From Cruorifilaria tuberocauda (lineage: Eukaryota; Nematoda; Chromadorea; Rhabditida; Onchocercidae), in assembly GCA_013365365.1 (NCBI GenBank), contig JABVXU010000997.1:1-12612 (forward strand): a stretch of DNA of 12,612 nucleotides, given 5' to 3'. Below the pieces are notes generated by a model, which was not told the DNA's origin, searched no databases, and worked only from the letters and a program-made list of their open reading frames with translations. Both the position numbers and the translations under genes were made by a program. Numbering within the stretch: position 1 is the stretch's first letter; every line of letters begins with the position of its first letter. Positions 1-7,844 of the stretch are shown here, in pieces.

Positions 1-555
1 TTTTAAAATAAGATCGACACTTTTATTATTATTTTTTCTTCAATACCAAACTTTTTAGTTTGTGAATAAAAAAAAAAGAAAGGAAGAAATTTTATTTTAA
101 AATAGCCTTCAAATGGAATGAGAGCTATTATTTACTGCAAAGTTTATTAAACCATATGCAAAACTTTTTTACAATATATTTTATTTTAAGTTACATCAAA
201 TTTGAATTATTAATAGCAAACGAAATTTCATCAAATCTTTTTTTTTCGGTTTTTTAAAATTCCAATCAAATTTAATTTACAATCGTATATGATTTCATAA
301 TTTTAATTTTTTTTAAATAATTTTAATTATATGATTTGATGATTTTAATTTAATTAACAGGTTATATTTCTTTATCTATCTATACATGATTTGATGATAA
401 TGCTTCTTAATTCCAACTGATAATTTATATTTCTATGATTTTATTTGCTATTAAACTAATTTATTACAAGTTTAGTTATACTATCTAAAAGACTATATTA
501 CATATGCAAATGACGTTTTTTTTTAGTTGCACGATTTATTTCAAATTAATTAATT

Positions 556-577
556 GATACGTGATACGTGTCAATTT
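556..577. repeat. Relic or outlying unit of the ACGTG satellite
   Basis: The sequence carries GATACGTG twice in a row and ends in TCAATTT, preceded by TTAATTAATT. It matches the general form of the 22-bp units that fill 1217-1750 (GAT, ATACGTG, then an AAATTAATT-like tail). It lies about 640 bp upstream of the main array. It may be a diverged outlier or a chance match made likelier by the AT-rich background; the doubled ACGTG makes kinship the better guess. Confidence 0.45.
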
Positions 578-1139
578 AGAGAATTTATGTTTTATTTTAT
601 CGTCAGATTATTTCTCCTCAAAAATTACAATTTGCATTTGGCATATTTCCAGTTAATTTATATATGAAAAAATTTGTCTATACAAATAAGTAACTCAATT
701 TAGCATGCAAATAACAATTTCAATTTTTTTTTTTAATCAAATATACGCTTGATAAAAGATAATATCTAGATAGTTAAGATATAAATTTTAAACAAAAATT
801 ACTTAAAGTACATTTTAAAATTTAAAATATTCGTATCAATTCTTTCCAGAAATTATTTTCAAATATCGACTAGCAGCAGTATGCTAAATATAAATTATCA
901 TTTTTAAAAATAGAAATGATTTAACGATGAATTAAACATGAAAAGTTCGATTAATTACAAATTGATAAAAGTTATCGAAACTTTAAATGATAGCTTAAAA
1001 TGAAAAAAATTACCTTCTATCATTTATTCAAAATAGCGAAAATAAAAATAGAAAGGGAAAAAAAACATTTTGAATCAAAAATGAAATAGAACTTTTTTTG
1101 TTATTTATGAAATATCGACGAATAATAATCATAATTCGT

Positions 1140-1160
1140 GTGAAAAATGACATTTTTCAC
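1140..1160. repeat. Perfect 10-bp inverted repeat, 1-nt spacer
   Basis: GTGAAAAATG at 1140-1149 is followed by one A and then by its exact reverse complement CATTTTTCAC at 1151-1160. The one-base spacer is too small for a relaxed hairpin loop, so it reads better as a near-palindromic binding site or a cruciform seed than as an RNA hairpin. It lies 57 bp upstream of the satellite array. A similar palindrome built on GTGAAAA occurs at 9693-9710. No function can be assigned. Confidence 0.75.
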
Positions 1161-1216
1161 GTTCGCATTTTTTCCCTTCCATCTAATAAATCACTAAAAT
1201 TAACGAGTAACGATTC

Positions 1217-1750
1217 ACGGATATGTGTAAAGTTAATTGATGGATACGTGTGAATTAATCGATGGATACCAGTAAATCAATTGATGATACCTATAAATTA
1301 GGTGATGAATACGTGTGAATTGATTGGCGAATACGTGTAAATTAGTTGATGGATACGTGTAAATTAACTGAAGAACACGTGTACGTGTAAATTAATCGAC
1401 GTGTGAATCAATTGATGAATATGTGTAAATTAATTGACGAATACGTTAAATTAATTGATGAATACGTGTAAATTAGTTGATGGATATGTGTAAATTAGTT
1501 GATGGATATGTGTAAATTAATCGACGTGTGAATCAATTGATGAATACGTGTAAATTAATTGACGAATACGTGTAAATTAATTGACGAATGCGTTAAATTA
1601 ATTAACGAATACGTGTAAATTGATTGATGGATACGTGTAAATTAGTTGATGGATATGTGTAAATTAATCGACGTGTGAATCAATTGATAAATACTTTAAA
1701 TTAATTGACAAATACGTGTGAATTGATTGATGGATATACGTGAATTAATT
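1217..1750. repeat. 22-bp satellite array, 25 units, with higher-order pattern
   Basis: Twenty-five consecutive units can be laid out with no unassigned bases. The usual unit is 22 bp: GATG or GACG, then AATACGTGTAAATTA, then ATT. Most units vary at GATGAATACG versus GATGGATATG and at the last two or three bases. Unit lengths are 22 bp apart from 21-bp forms (starting 1283, 1436, 1583, 1686), one 28-bp form at 1370-1397 with an extra GTACGT, and three identical 16-bp forms, GACGTGTGAATCAATT, at 1398, 1523 and 1670. Each 16-bp form follows a unit ending in AATC, so the array contains higher-order blocks with start spacings of 125 and 147 bp (difference 22). The 28-bp unit includes CACGTG at 1376-1381. 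This is non-coding tandem DNA; any role as a binding-site array is inference. Confidence 0.95.
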
Positions 1751-3297
1751 GTTTACGCGAAGAAAAAAAAACGTGAAATATGAAAGAATTCAATCGCACA
1801 AAATTATTTACTATATACTTTAACTTAGAAATAAACAACACGTACGAAATAGGGAAGCTTTTTAATGAAATTGGTTTTTCCTTTTATTTTTTCTTCGTTG
1901 CAATAAATTTCGTTTAGCGATGACAGCTAACGAAAAACGATTGAAACGCTGCTTTTGGGCAATTTTGAAGATTGTCATAAACATTGGAGGATGAAAATTG
2001 CAATTATGTATTAGCAAAAAATTTCAACAAATATTTCCATGGATCTTCTCCAGCCAACTAAATCATTCCAAAATGATAGAATAAAATGAATTTTCAAATT
2101 TTAACTTTTATCACTTAGCTAACATTCTCTCTTACATACAGGTTGAAAGTTATTCTGAGGATAAATAAAGAAATGACGGAAATTAAATGAAATAGTCCTT
2201 TAGTATCTTATATTTAATTTAATTCTATCAATCTTTTTGCTGCATTTTAATTTAAATTACAATTTCATTCCTTCTTCATCCATTTCAAATTCTTATTAAT
2301 TAAATTCCTAAAACACATTCATTTTCATTCTTCTTTATGCCTCTTTTTCATTATCCAAAAATAAATTTTCTTATATTCTTTTTCAATAAATCCATTAATA
2401 TTTCATATTTTTTTTCTCGAAATTATTTTATAGTATATAAGTAAGCTTGAAATAAGTAAGCATTTAGCTGTATAGATATCAGCTAGATTCGTTTCAAAAT
2501 CATTTCGAAAACTTTTTGCGAAATCTCTTATCAAACATCTTTTCGTTTCATGATCATATCTATCCTAAATTGTCATTAATCAAAAATAAATATTCTCAAT
2601 TACTAAATTCATGAACTGCAAAAATTTTTAAATATATTCAAGAAAAGCATCTCGAGATATTTTTTGTAATCTTTTCAAATCATTTAATCATACTTTGATC
2701 TATTATATTTCAAATTGATAAAGCTTCATAGCTAAAAGTAGAACAGAGAATGAAATTAGTGCACTAATTAAAAATGCTTTATAGATACCAAAATTCAAAT
2801 TTCCATGTTTCATTTCATATTAATTTATAAATACTTCTCTATGAAAATTTTAATTAATTCATTGAATTTTACTCATACTTTCATACAAATCATCAAATTG
2901 TATTTGCCAATTTTCATTTCATTTTTCACTTGTAACCTTGTCGTTGTCATTCAGTTTGAATGGATTTTATGACGTCTATCGATAGTTTTATTATCACTGA
3001 TATTCATTGCGACCAAGTGAACGAACCGTTACTGCATTACTTTTATTTAAGTATAAAGTAAATTCCAACAATGTAAATGTTAGCGTTCAACATAATATTT
3101 AAATCAAAGTTAACTTTGCACTTAGCAGTATAACGATGTGAGAAATCAGTGTAGAAAGAATAGTAAGTAAAATTTTTTGCAAATTCACACTAATCTTTAT
3201 CTTTAATCATTATCAGTAACTATTTAGATTTATCAGTGTTGTATTTTGAAGTGTTAAATAAATTGAGAATTAATTTCAATAAAGTAATAAGCGTGAT
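1751..3297. other. Gene-free AT-rich spacer
   Basis: No supported gene. Two short open frames were examined. An ATG frame at 1920-1994 on the plus strand (24 codons) lies in a patch less AT-rich than its surroundings. An ATG frame at 2841-2972 (43 codons) has a hydrophobic second half, the usual product of translating T-rich DNA. Both are within chance expectation. The area around 2935-3025 is also somewhat richer in G and C, but all frames are broken. Much of 2220-2420 is pyrimidine-rich on the plus strand with no repeat unit. Confidence 0.65.
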
Positions 3298-3430
3298 TTT
3301 AATTAAACGAAATGATTTGATATATATATCATAAATGTTTCTCAAAATAGTTCTTATAGTTATGTTGAAATTTTTACTATTAATTAAAATAAATTGTGAA
3401 CAAAAAATTACATCAAGAATTTTATTTATC
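3298..3430. repeat. Direct duplication, left copy (212-bp offset)
   Basis: This segment recurs about 212 bp downstream, at roughly 3512-3645. Shared landmarks are AAACGAAATGA (3306 onward), CAAAATAGTTCTTATAGTTA at 3343 versus 3555, and GAATTTTATTTATC at 3417 versus 3629. The copies differ by scattered substitutions and a 2-bp indel in the part before 3343. An open frame on the minus strand (3220-3432) begins with an ATG inside the heptamer array and crosses this copy; its composition and start point make it a chance frame. Confidence 0.85.
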
Positions 3431-3507
3431 ATTTATCATTTATCATTTATCATTTATCATTTATCATTTATCATTTATCATTTATCATTTATCATTTAAC
3501 ATTTATC
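3424..3507. repeat. Heptanucleotide array (ATTTATC)x12
   Basis: Twelve 7-bp units run without a gap. Ten perfect ATTTATC units fill 3424-3493, one ATTTAAC variant is at 3494-3500, and one more perfect unit is at 3501-3507. On the minus strand each perfect unit reads GATAAAT, and the phase gives TGATAA once per unit. TGATAA is the core word bound by GATA-type zinc-finger factors (WGATAR class). The array sits exactly at the end of the left copy of the 212-bp duplication, so it probably arose by slippage at a TTTATTTATC seed present in both copies. Confidence 0.97.
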
Positions 3508-3511
3508 ACTT

Positions 3512-3645
3512 TTTAATCAAACGAAATGACTTGATAGGTATATTATAAGTCTTTCAAAATAGTTCTTATAGTTATGTCGAAATTTTTACTATTAAATAAA
3601 ATAAATTGTAAACAAAAAATCACATGAAGAATTTTATTTATCATT
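3512..3645. repeat. Direct duplication, right copy
   Basis: This is the second copy of 3298-3430, with the offset constant at 212 bp from CAAAATAGTTC onward. Differences include ATGTTG/ATGTCG, TTAATTAAA/TTAAATAAA, TTGTGAAC/TTGTAAAC and ACATCAAG/ACATGAAG. The amount of divergence says the duplication is old, whereas the perfect heptamers of the left copy look recently homogenised or expanded. Confidence 0.85.
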
Positions 3646-3688
3646 TATCACTTATCACTTATTTATCATTTTTCATTTACCACTTAAC
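3636..3688. repeat. Degenerate heptamer array
   Basis: The units read ATTTATC, ATTTATC, ACTTATC, a partial ACTT, ATTTATC, ATTTTTC, ATTTACC and ACTTAAC. It occupies the same place in the right copy of the duplication as the perfect 12-unit array does in the left copy. It is shorter and decayed, which gives a built-in comparison of two fates of one seed sequence. Confidence 0.85.
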
Positions 3689-3870
3689 ATCAATTCATTT
3701 CTAAATTTCATTTTCTTCTATTTTCCTCTATCAATGATATATGTTTGAAAATTTGTTTATCAGCAAATAACGAACAAAATATTTTAATATTACTTTTTCC
3801 GTCAATTAAATATAATTAGAAAAACGTTTATTCGTTTTTTTTTTCATACGCTATAACTAAGTTTGAATGA

Positions 3871-3932
3871 GCTTTTCCTTTTGCTTTTGCTTTTGCTTTT
3901 ACTTTTCTTTTCCTTTTGCTTTTACTTTTGCT
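3871..3932. repeat. Hexamer tract (GCTTTT/ACTTTT)n, pyrimidine-rich
   Basis: The tract is made of CTTTTG, CTTTTA and CTTTTC hexamers. On the minus strand an open frame (3828-4010) translates this as alternating Lys with Ser, Arg or Ala, but its first codon is TTG and it has no ATG. I therefore treat it as a by-product of a period that is a multiple of three. Homopyrimidine-like tracts with mirror character can adopt triplex structure; that is known behaviour of the class, not something shown here. Confidence 0.9.
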
Positions 3933-4002
3933 AACTTCAATTTGTCGTAGATAAGTGGATGGGAAAAATAATGGATAGGAAAGAGGAATTGTATTATAAA
4001 TT

Positions 4003-4100
4003 GAAGTCAAGAAGAAAAGAAGAGGTTTTTGAGAGGGAGAAAGAGAGAGAGAAAGGACCTGTAATTAAGGAATTGTGAAGAGGAAGAGGGAACGGAAGAG
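4003..4100. repeat. Purine-rich, GA-dominated tract
   Basis: The plus strand is almost all G and A at 4003-4058, with (GA)n microsatellite at 4038-4054, and again at 4076-4100. It follows 70 bp after a pyrimidine-rich hexamer tract, so strand purine content flips within about 200 bp. Every reading frame meets a stop soon, and no coding claim is made. Confidence 0.7.
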
Positions 4101-4668
4101 TTTTTTGACAGCTTTTTTTTTTCCACCAATTTAAAAATTTTTTATTCGTTTCAAAATCTTCATGTCTATTTCGTTCATTTCTACGATAGTAATACCTGAA
4201 ACAATTTTTAAAAAATTTAAATACTTTACAGTTAGGTTATAATCTGAGATCAATAGATAATTTAATTATTCCTAAGATCAGTGATTATCACCATGGATAA
4301 TACATCTTTTATTTTCTCCAATTGATTAATTCTTAATTAATTATTAGCCTTAATCATTGACAATAAAAGAAACAATTATGGTATTATGTATTTTGTTTAA
4401 AAAAAATGATAAATTTTTTAATTTACATCACTTTTCCGAAAAGCGATAAGTGTGACAATGAAATTATCCGAATTACAAAAATCATTTCTTGAGGAAATAT
4501 AAAAGCTTAGTAAAAAGTAGTAGAAAAGCTTAGGTGCTAATTAAGGGAACAAAAACTCAATATATTAGATCTTTCAAATAGTACTGATTTTCTGTTATCA
4601 CTTGTTAGCATAATATTTTACCCAAATGATACGTATTTCCGATAAATAACAGAGGAAAAATGAATATT
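4101..4668. other. Gene-free spacer
   Basis: No gene, RNA or clear repeat is seen. There is a poly(T) run near 4112-4122 and a CCATGG at 4292-4297. AAAAGCTTAG occurs twice, near 4502 and 4527. All frames close within a few dozen codons. Confidence 0.65.
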
Positions 4669-4836
4669 GTATTACTCAAATACTGTATTATCGTATTATT
4701 CAAATACTGTATTATTGCATCACTCGAATACTGTATTATTGTATTATTCAAATACTGTATTATTGCATCACGCAAATACTGTATTATTGTATTATTCAAA
4801 TACTGTATTATTGTATTATTCAAATATTGTATTATC
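4669..4836. repeat. 24-bp minisatellite, seven units, alternating types
   Basis: Seven perfect-length 24-bp units start at 4669, 4693, 4717, 4741, 4765, 4789 and 4813. Each has an 8-bp head, mostly GTATTATT, followed by CAAATACTGTATTATT or a close variant. Units at 4717 and 4765 have the head GCATCACT or GCATCACG, so units 2 to 5 alternate in a 48-bp higher-order pattern. Each unit has 8 + 8 + 8 character because its tail repeats GTATTATT. With a period divisible by three and a unit free of stops, several frames stay open (for example plus-strand ATG 4660-4857 and minus-strand 4605-5051, which starts with TTG). Their products are monotonous octapeptide repeats and are not credible genes. Confidence 0.95.
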
Positions 4837-5024
4837 GTATTATTCAAAATCCAATAAATATTATACTGAAATATTATATTATTCAAAATACAATAAATAT
4901 TATACTGAAATACTGTATTATTCAAATATTGTATTATCGTATTATTCAAAATCCAATAAATATTATACTGAAATATTATATTATTCAAAGTACAATAAAT
5001 ATTATACTGAAATACTGTATTATT
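4821..5024. repeat. 102-bp tandem duplication, 101/102 identical
   Basis: Unit one is 4821-4922 and unit two is 4923-5024. Reading base by base, I find a single difference, CAAAATAC in the first and CAAAGTAC in the second. Each unit is composite: one 24-bp minisatellite segment plus two 39-bp subrepeats that carry CAATAAATATTATACTGAA. It grows directly out of the 24-bp array, which overlaps its first 16 bases. Near identity points to a very recent duplication or to gene-conversion-like homogenisation. Confidence 0.95.
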
Positions 5025-5060
5025 CAAATTCTGTATTATTGTATTACTCAAAATACAATA
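5025..5060. repeat. Decaying right end of the minisatellite
   Basis: CAAATTCTGTATTATT, then GTATTACTCAAAATACAATAAA, echo the 24-bp and 39-bp units before the pattern dissolves at about 5060. GTATTACTCAAA also occurs in the first unit at 4669, so both borders of the array carry the same variant. Confidence 0.75.
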
Positions 5061-5360
5061 AAATTATGTAAAATTTTAGGATTAAAATTTTATATAAGCT
5101 AAAAATTGCTAAAAGCTTAACAATTTTAATTACTAAAAATAATAAATTTTTTCCGATAGAAAGATCAATGAATATAAAATGAATGAGAGATTAAGTTGAA
5201 AAACTATCCCGCCAAATGATGTCAATTGTTTAGCATATTTTAGGATTTTTCGCTTTTCAATTTTTTCTCCTTTCCATAACTTAGCATCTCATTTACTAGA
5301 AAATCCCTTTATCTCTTCCAACGTCTTCTTTCTTCCATTCTTTTAACTGTCATCAATTTG

Positions 5361-5397
5361 GATCGATCAGGTCGATCGATCGATCGATCAATCAATC
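5361..5397. repeat. GATC/CGAT tetranucleotide tract
   Basis: GATCGATCAG, then GTCGATCGATCGATCGATCA, then ATCAATC. The core is a self-complementary (GATC)n run broken once by AGGT and decaying to ATCA units at the right. It can pair with itself, and in species with adenine methylation at GATC it would be densely modified, but nothing here shows that. Confidence 0.9.
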
Positions 5398-5507
5398 TTC
5401 ACTTCATTAACAATCAGCAGCATCTTAAGTGTGATTTTGTTTAATGGAGCGGAACTGTTAAACTTCACTGAGAATATGCAAATTTCGGCAAATGAAAAAA
5501 AGACAGC

Positions 5508-5521
5508 AAAAAAAAAAAAAA
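5508..5521. repeat. Poly(A) run of 14
   Basis: Fourteen uninterrupted A residues follow GACAGC. No element body or target duplication is recognisable around it, so it is most simply a homopolymer expansion and not a retroposon tail. Confidence 0.85.
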
Positions 5522-6770
5522 GAAATTTATGGGAATTTTAAAGAAGCGATAGAAAATGTGTGAAGCATTTAGTCAATTTTGATAAATTGAAAAATTTTTT
5601 GAATCAATAAATTTCATTTCAGTTCATAGCCAGTTACACTATTTCATATTTAAATTTTTCATTGAAATTATTATCAGTGATAACATGAATGTGATAAAGC
5701 TAAATGATTATGTAGCTAATAAATATTTTAATTAATTTAAGTTATTTTTGAAAAATAAATACAAAAGTACTCGTCTTGAAATTTTCATTTTAACTTTTAA
5801 TTCAATTCAATATAGTAATGAGTAAAATTCATTTTCTTAACTATAAAATTATCCTAAAACTATTTATCTCAATACAATTGAATAAACTTAATTGCTTGTT
5901 TACTCTTGTCCTTACACTATTCACCTCAATATGACCTTACTTATAATTTCAAGGTATCCATTAGACTGTGAAACGAAAGATCATCGAAATAATTATTATC
6001 TTGATATGCCTTATTTCCTATCATGCAGTTAGGATGAAATTTAATGTAAATTACTTATTACTTCTTTCTTCTGTTTTTTTTTTCGTTTTCGATCAATCGC
6101 TCGACATTTCATACCTTTTCATATAAATATAATAAAAGTTAAGTAATATAAGTAGAAACTAATAAGTAATTACTGTATTGATTGATATAACTTAGAGGAT
6201 AAATTTAAAGTAAAGTAAAAATTTTATTTATAGTATTTTTTATTTCTCATTCTTTTTAAAAATAAAATTTTCATTCGATAAAATTCATAAATGAATCAAT
6301 TCTGATAAACTTACCCAATAATGAACTTATTAAACTCATTTTACAGATAAACAGTATTCGTTTGGAAATGATTGATCTCTACCGTATTGTCATAAATCAT
6401 CTCGAAGTAAATATTTGAGAATATCACTGATCAGCTGAATCAACAATTCATCTTTAATATCTCGTATTAGACTTTGTAATAATAATTTTATGATTATTCT
6501 ATTCGTACTTTTACAATTTTTGAAACTTTTATAAATTATAAATTTATTATATAAGCATAACTGAGCATAAATAATGTTATTCAACCATAAGAGTAATACG
6601 ATATTTTAAAGTTTAAAAAATTATTTCAACAAAATTTAATCATTGATAGATCGATAGATACTTATTTGGATAAGTAATTAAATAATTGTTTCAAATTGGA
6701 AGAGATATGCTAAATTTATAATCTCGTTATCAGATCTTGTCAGCTATGGTAATAGCTTTGTTTGCATGTA

Positions 6771-6805
6771 TTGTATTGTATTGTATTGTATTGTATTGTG
6801 TTGTA
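6771..6805. repeat. Pentanucleotide array (TTGTA)x7
   Basis: Seven 5-bp units: five perfect TTGTA, one TTGTG at 6796-6800, and a final TTGTA. A variant ATGTA precedes it. It directly abuts the GC-richer island to its right, of which it would be the 3' tail when read on the minus strand, as (TACAA)n. Confidence 0.95.
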
Positions 6806-6814
6806 TTTGTAATC

Positions 6815-7000
6815 TGAGCCAATTTAGGCTTTTAAAAATATCGGCCACACCTGCTTTATCAATATTTCCCAGACCCTCTCCCCTGCATACATTTCATCTT
6901 TAATGCGCTTTTGTCTACCATACGTCATCATCCATCAACTGAACATTCATTCTATTGTACAGCTGCTCCTTCACATTTCCTACAAAATTTTCATTCTCTC
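6815..7000 (-). other. GC-richer island, possible retroelement remnant
   Basis: From 6841 to 6980 I count 60 G or C in 140 bases (43%), about twice the surrounding level. All six frames are broken, but the minus strand holds protein-like pieces in different frames. One is a 27-codon piece at 6915-6998 with VKEQLYNRMNVQLMDDDVW. The others follow it nearer the pentamer, including YAGERVWEILIKQVWPIF and, in a third frame, GNIDKAGVADIFKSLNWLRL. On the minus strand the island is followed by a (TACAA)n array, the layout of a 5'-truncated non-LTR retrotransposon or SINE with a short-repeat tail. I recognise no family. It could equally be a decayed exon or a conserved non-coding patch. No target-site duplication was found. 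Confidence 0.4.
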
Positions 7001-7016
7001 AACTAATTTATTTCCT

Positions 7017-7150
7017 AAATTACGGTATTATTACGGTTAAGTAATCTTTATTTCACAAATTACAGCATTATTACAGGTTAAATTAAGTAATTTTTTAAGT
7101 TAAATTACACTAAGTTAAAATAAGTTAAATTACAGGTTAAGTAATTTTTT
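7017..7150. repeat. Imperfect 40-bp repeats around AAATTAC...GGTTAAGTAAT
   Basis: AAATTACGGTATTATTACGG starting at 7017 recurs as AAATTACAGCATTATTACAG starting at 7057 (40-bp offset). Each is followed by GTTAAGTAAT or GTTAAATTAAGTAAT. Two shorter copies starting near 7102 and 7127 share AAATTACA, and the last is again followed by GGTTAAGTAATTTTTT. The set is an old, diverged tandem array. Confidence 0.8.
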
Positions 7151-7388
7151 ATGATAGTTTACAATTTGAATAATTAAAAATTAAGCAATGAAATAGTATC
7201 ATTAATACCTCAAATGTTCATCTTTTAAATTTCTTTGATTAAATTATTAAATTGCATTATGATTATCATGATTACTGTTATCAGTTATGATTATAATAAT
7301 TGTTATCAGTTATCTTTTTCATATTCTCTGATAAAATTATTGCACATGATGGTATCATGATTAGGATTTAAATGATTTATTTTATCAT

Positions 7389-7427
7389 GTTATATTTATC
7401 AAAGTTATATTTATTGATAATTTAAAC
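7389..7427. repeat. Dispersed repeat family, diverged member
   Basis: The segment shares TATTTATCAAAGTTAT and TTGATAATTTAAACGATC with the members at 11907 and 12054, with a short insertion between the two blocks. It is one of at least four copies in the window. Confidence 0.55.
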
Positions 7428-7746
7428 GATCTCACCATACTCTCTGGTCAATGTAATCATGGAAAATCGTCTTATACAGAGGTAAAATTAAGTGATATTA
7501 AAAAATTGTTTAAGAGAAGGTGAGAGTTGTCAAAATGTAAAAGCCTTTTAGGCTCTTTTTTATTTGTTCTTTTTTTAGGCTCTTTTAGCTCGTTTAGTTC
7601 TTCATTTGATTTTTACACTGTCTGCATTCGCATCTTCGGTTGATCTTTATTTAAAGTTAATAAACTTTATTTAAAGTTTAAAGCTTATAAGATTTTAACA
7701 GTTATCTGAAATGATATAGTTATGATACTTATCAGAAAGATATTAC

Positions 7747-7773
7747 TTATCAGAATAGCTTATATTCTGATAA
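7747..7773. repeat. Perfect 10-bp hairpin with CTGATAA/TTATCAG arms
   Basis: TTATCAGAAT at 7747-7756 and its exact reverse complement ATTCTGATAA at 7764-7773 flank a 7-nt loop, AGCTTAT. Each arm contains a CTGATAA word. The same 10-bp arms, in the opposite order, form a second hairpin at 11594-11624. It sits 15 bp left of a dispersed-repeat copy and may belong to that repeat. Confidence 0.85.
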
Positions 7774-7787
7774 TTTAAACATTCTAA

Positions 7788-7844
7788 TTGTGATATCTAT
7801 CTAAGTTATTTTGATAATTTAAACTTAACGGTTAATTTTATCAT
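7788..7844. repeat. Dispersed repeat family, full-length member
   Basis: This 57-bp segment matches 12054-12110 at 49 of 57 positions without gaps, sharing GATAATTTAAA and ACGGTTAATTTTA. The two copies lie more than 4 kb apart. No terminal repeats or target duplication are evident, so its mode of spread is unknown. Confidence 0.75.

Larger units (their letters stand above)
1..1216. other. Gene-free AT-rich spacer
   Basis: No open frame of useful length is seen on either strand. The stretch is dominated by A/T runs such as poly(T) at 236-246 and 724-734 and poly(A) near 68-77. The word ATGATTTGATGAT is repeated loosely around 330-400, next to a TCTATCTATC run near 373. A single relic of the downstream satellite lies at 556-577, and a perfect short inverted repeat at 1140-1160; both are listed separately. 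I see no promoter, splice-site pair or RNA gene that can be supported. An intron or intergenic origin cannot be told apart from this sequence alone. Confidence 0.7.
5061..6770. other. Gene-free spacer
   Basis: No supported gene. A 33-codon ATG frame at 5931-6032 (plus) has unusually mixed, charged residues (a DCETKDHRNN stretch), but length and lack of splice context leave it within chance. A minus-strand frame at 6390-6584 (64 codons) starts with TTG and contains no ATG. A GATC tract and a poly(A) run are listed separately. A second GATC/GATA patch, TGATAGATCGATAGATA, lies near 6644-6660. Confidence 0.65.

Noticed and set aside
1920..1994. 24-codon ATG frame in a less AT-rich patch, faintly like the cytoplasmic start of a membrane channel (KRCFWAILKIVI)
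   Set aside because: Too short, closed by a stop without a donor site, and the likeness rests on a basic-plus-hydrophobic pattern only.
2841..2972. 43-codon ATG frame with a hydrophobic stretch like a membrane segment
   Set aside because: T-rich DNA read in any frame yields Phe, Leu and Ile. The length is within chance and there is no supporting context.
3220..3432. 70-codon minus-strand frame starting with ATG
   Set aside because: The ATG lies inside the heptamer array and the frame crosses one copy of a non-coding duplication. The product is the Ile/Asn/Lys/Leu mix expected of random AT-rich DNA, and the right copy of the duplication does not preserve a frame.
3424..3507. CRISPR-like array
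   Set aside because: The repeats are contiguous 7-bp units without spacers. The other arrays in the window likewise lack unique spacers of constant length, and the DNA looks eukaryotic.
3828..4010. 60-codon minus-strand frame with Lys-rich repeats
   Set aside because: It begins at TTG, has no ATG, and its basic stretch is the translation of a hexamer microsatellite.
4605..5102. Several overlapping frames on both strands with repeated NTIIQYL-like or YYSNTVL-like peptides
   Set aside because: They arise because the tandem periods (24, 39 and 102 bp) are multiples of three and the units lack stops. Most start with TTG, and three or more frames are open at once.
5508..5521. Poly(A) run as a retroposon tail
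   Set aside because: No body, open frame or target duplication could be found on either side.
5931..6032. 33-codon ATG frame with mixed charged residues
   Set aside because: The composition is suggestive, but it is short, has no good nematode-type splice acceptor (TTTCAG) in front and no partner exon nearby.
6390..6584. 64-codon minus-strand frame with an amphipathic-looking end
   Set aside because: It starts at TTG and contains no ATG. A handful of frames this long is expected by chance at this composition, and no homology is recognised.
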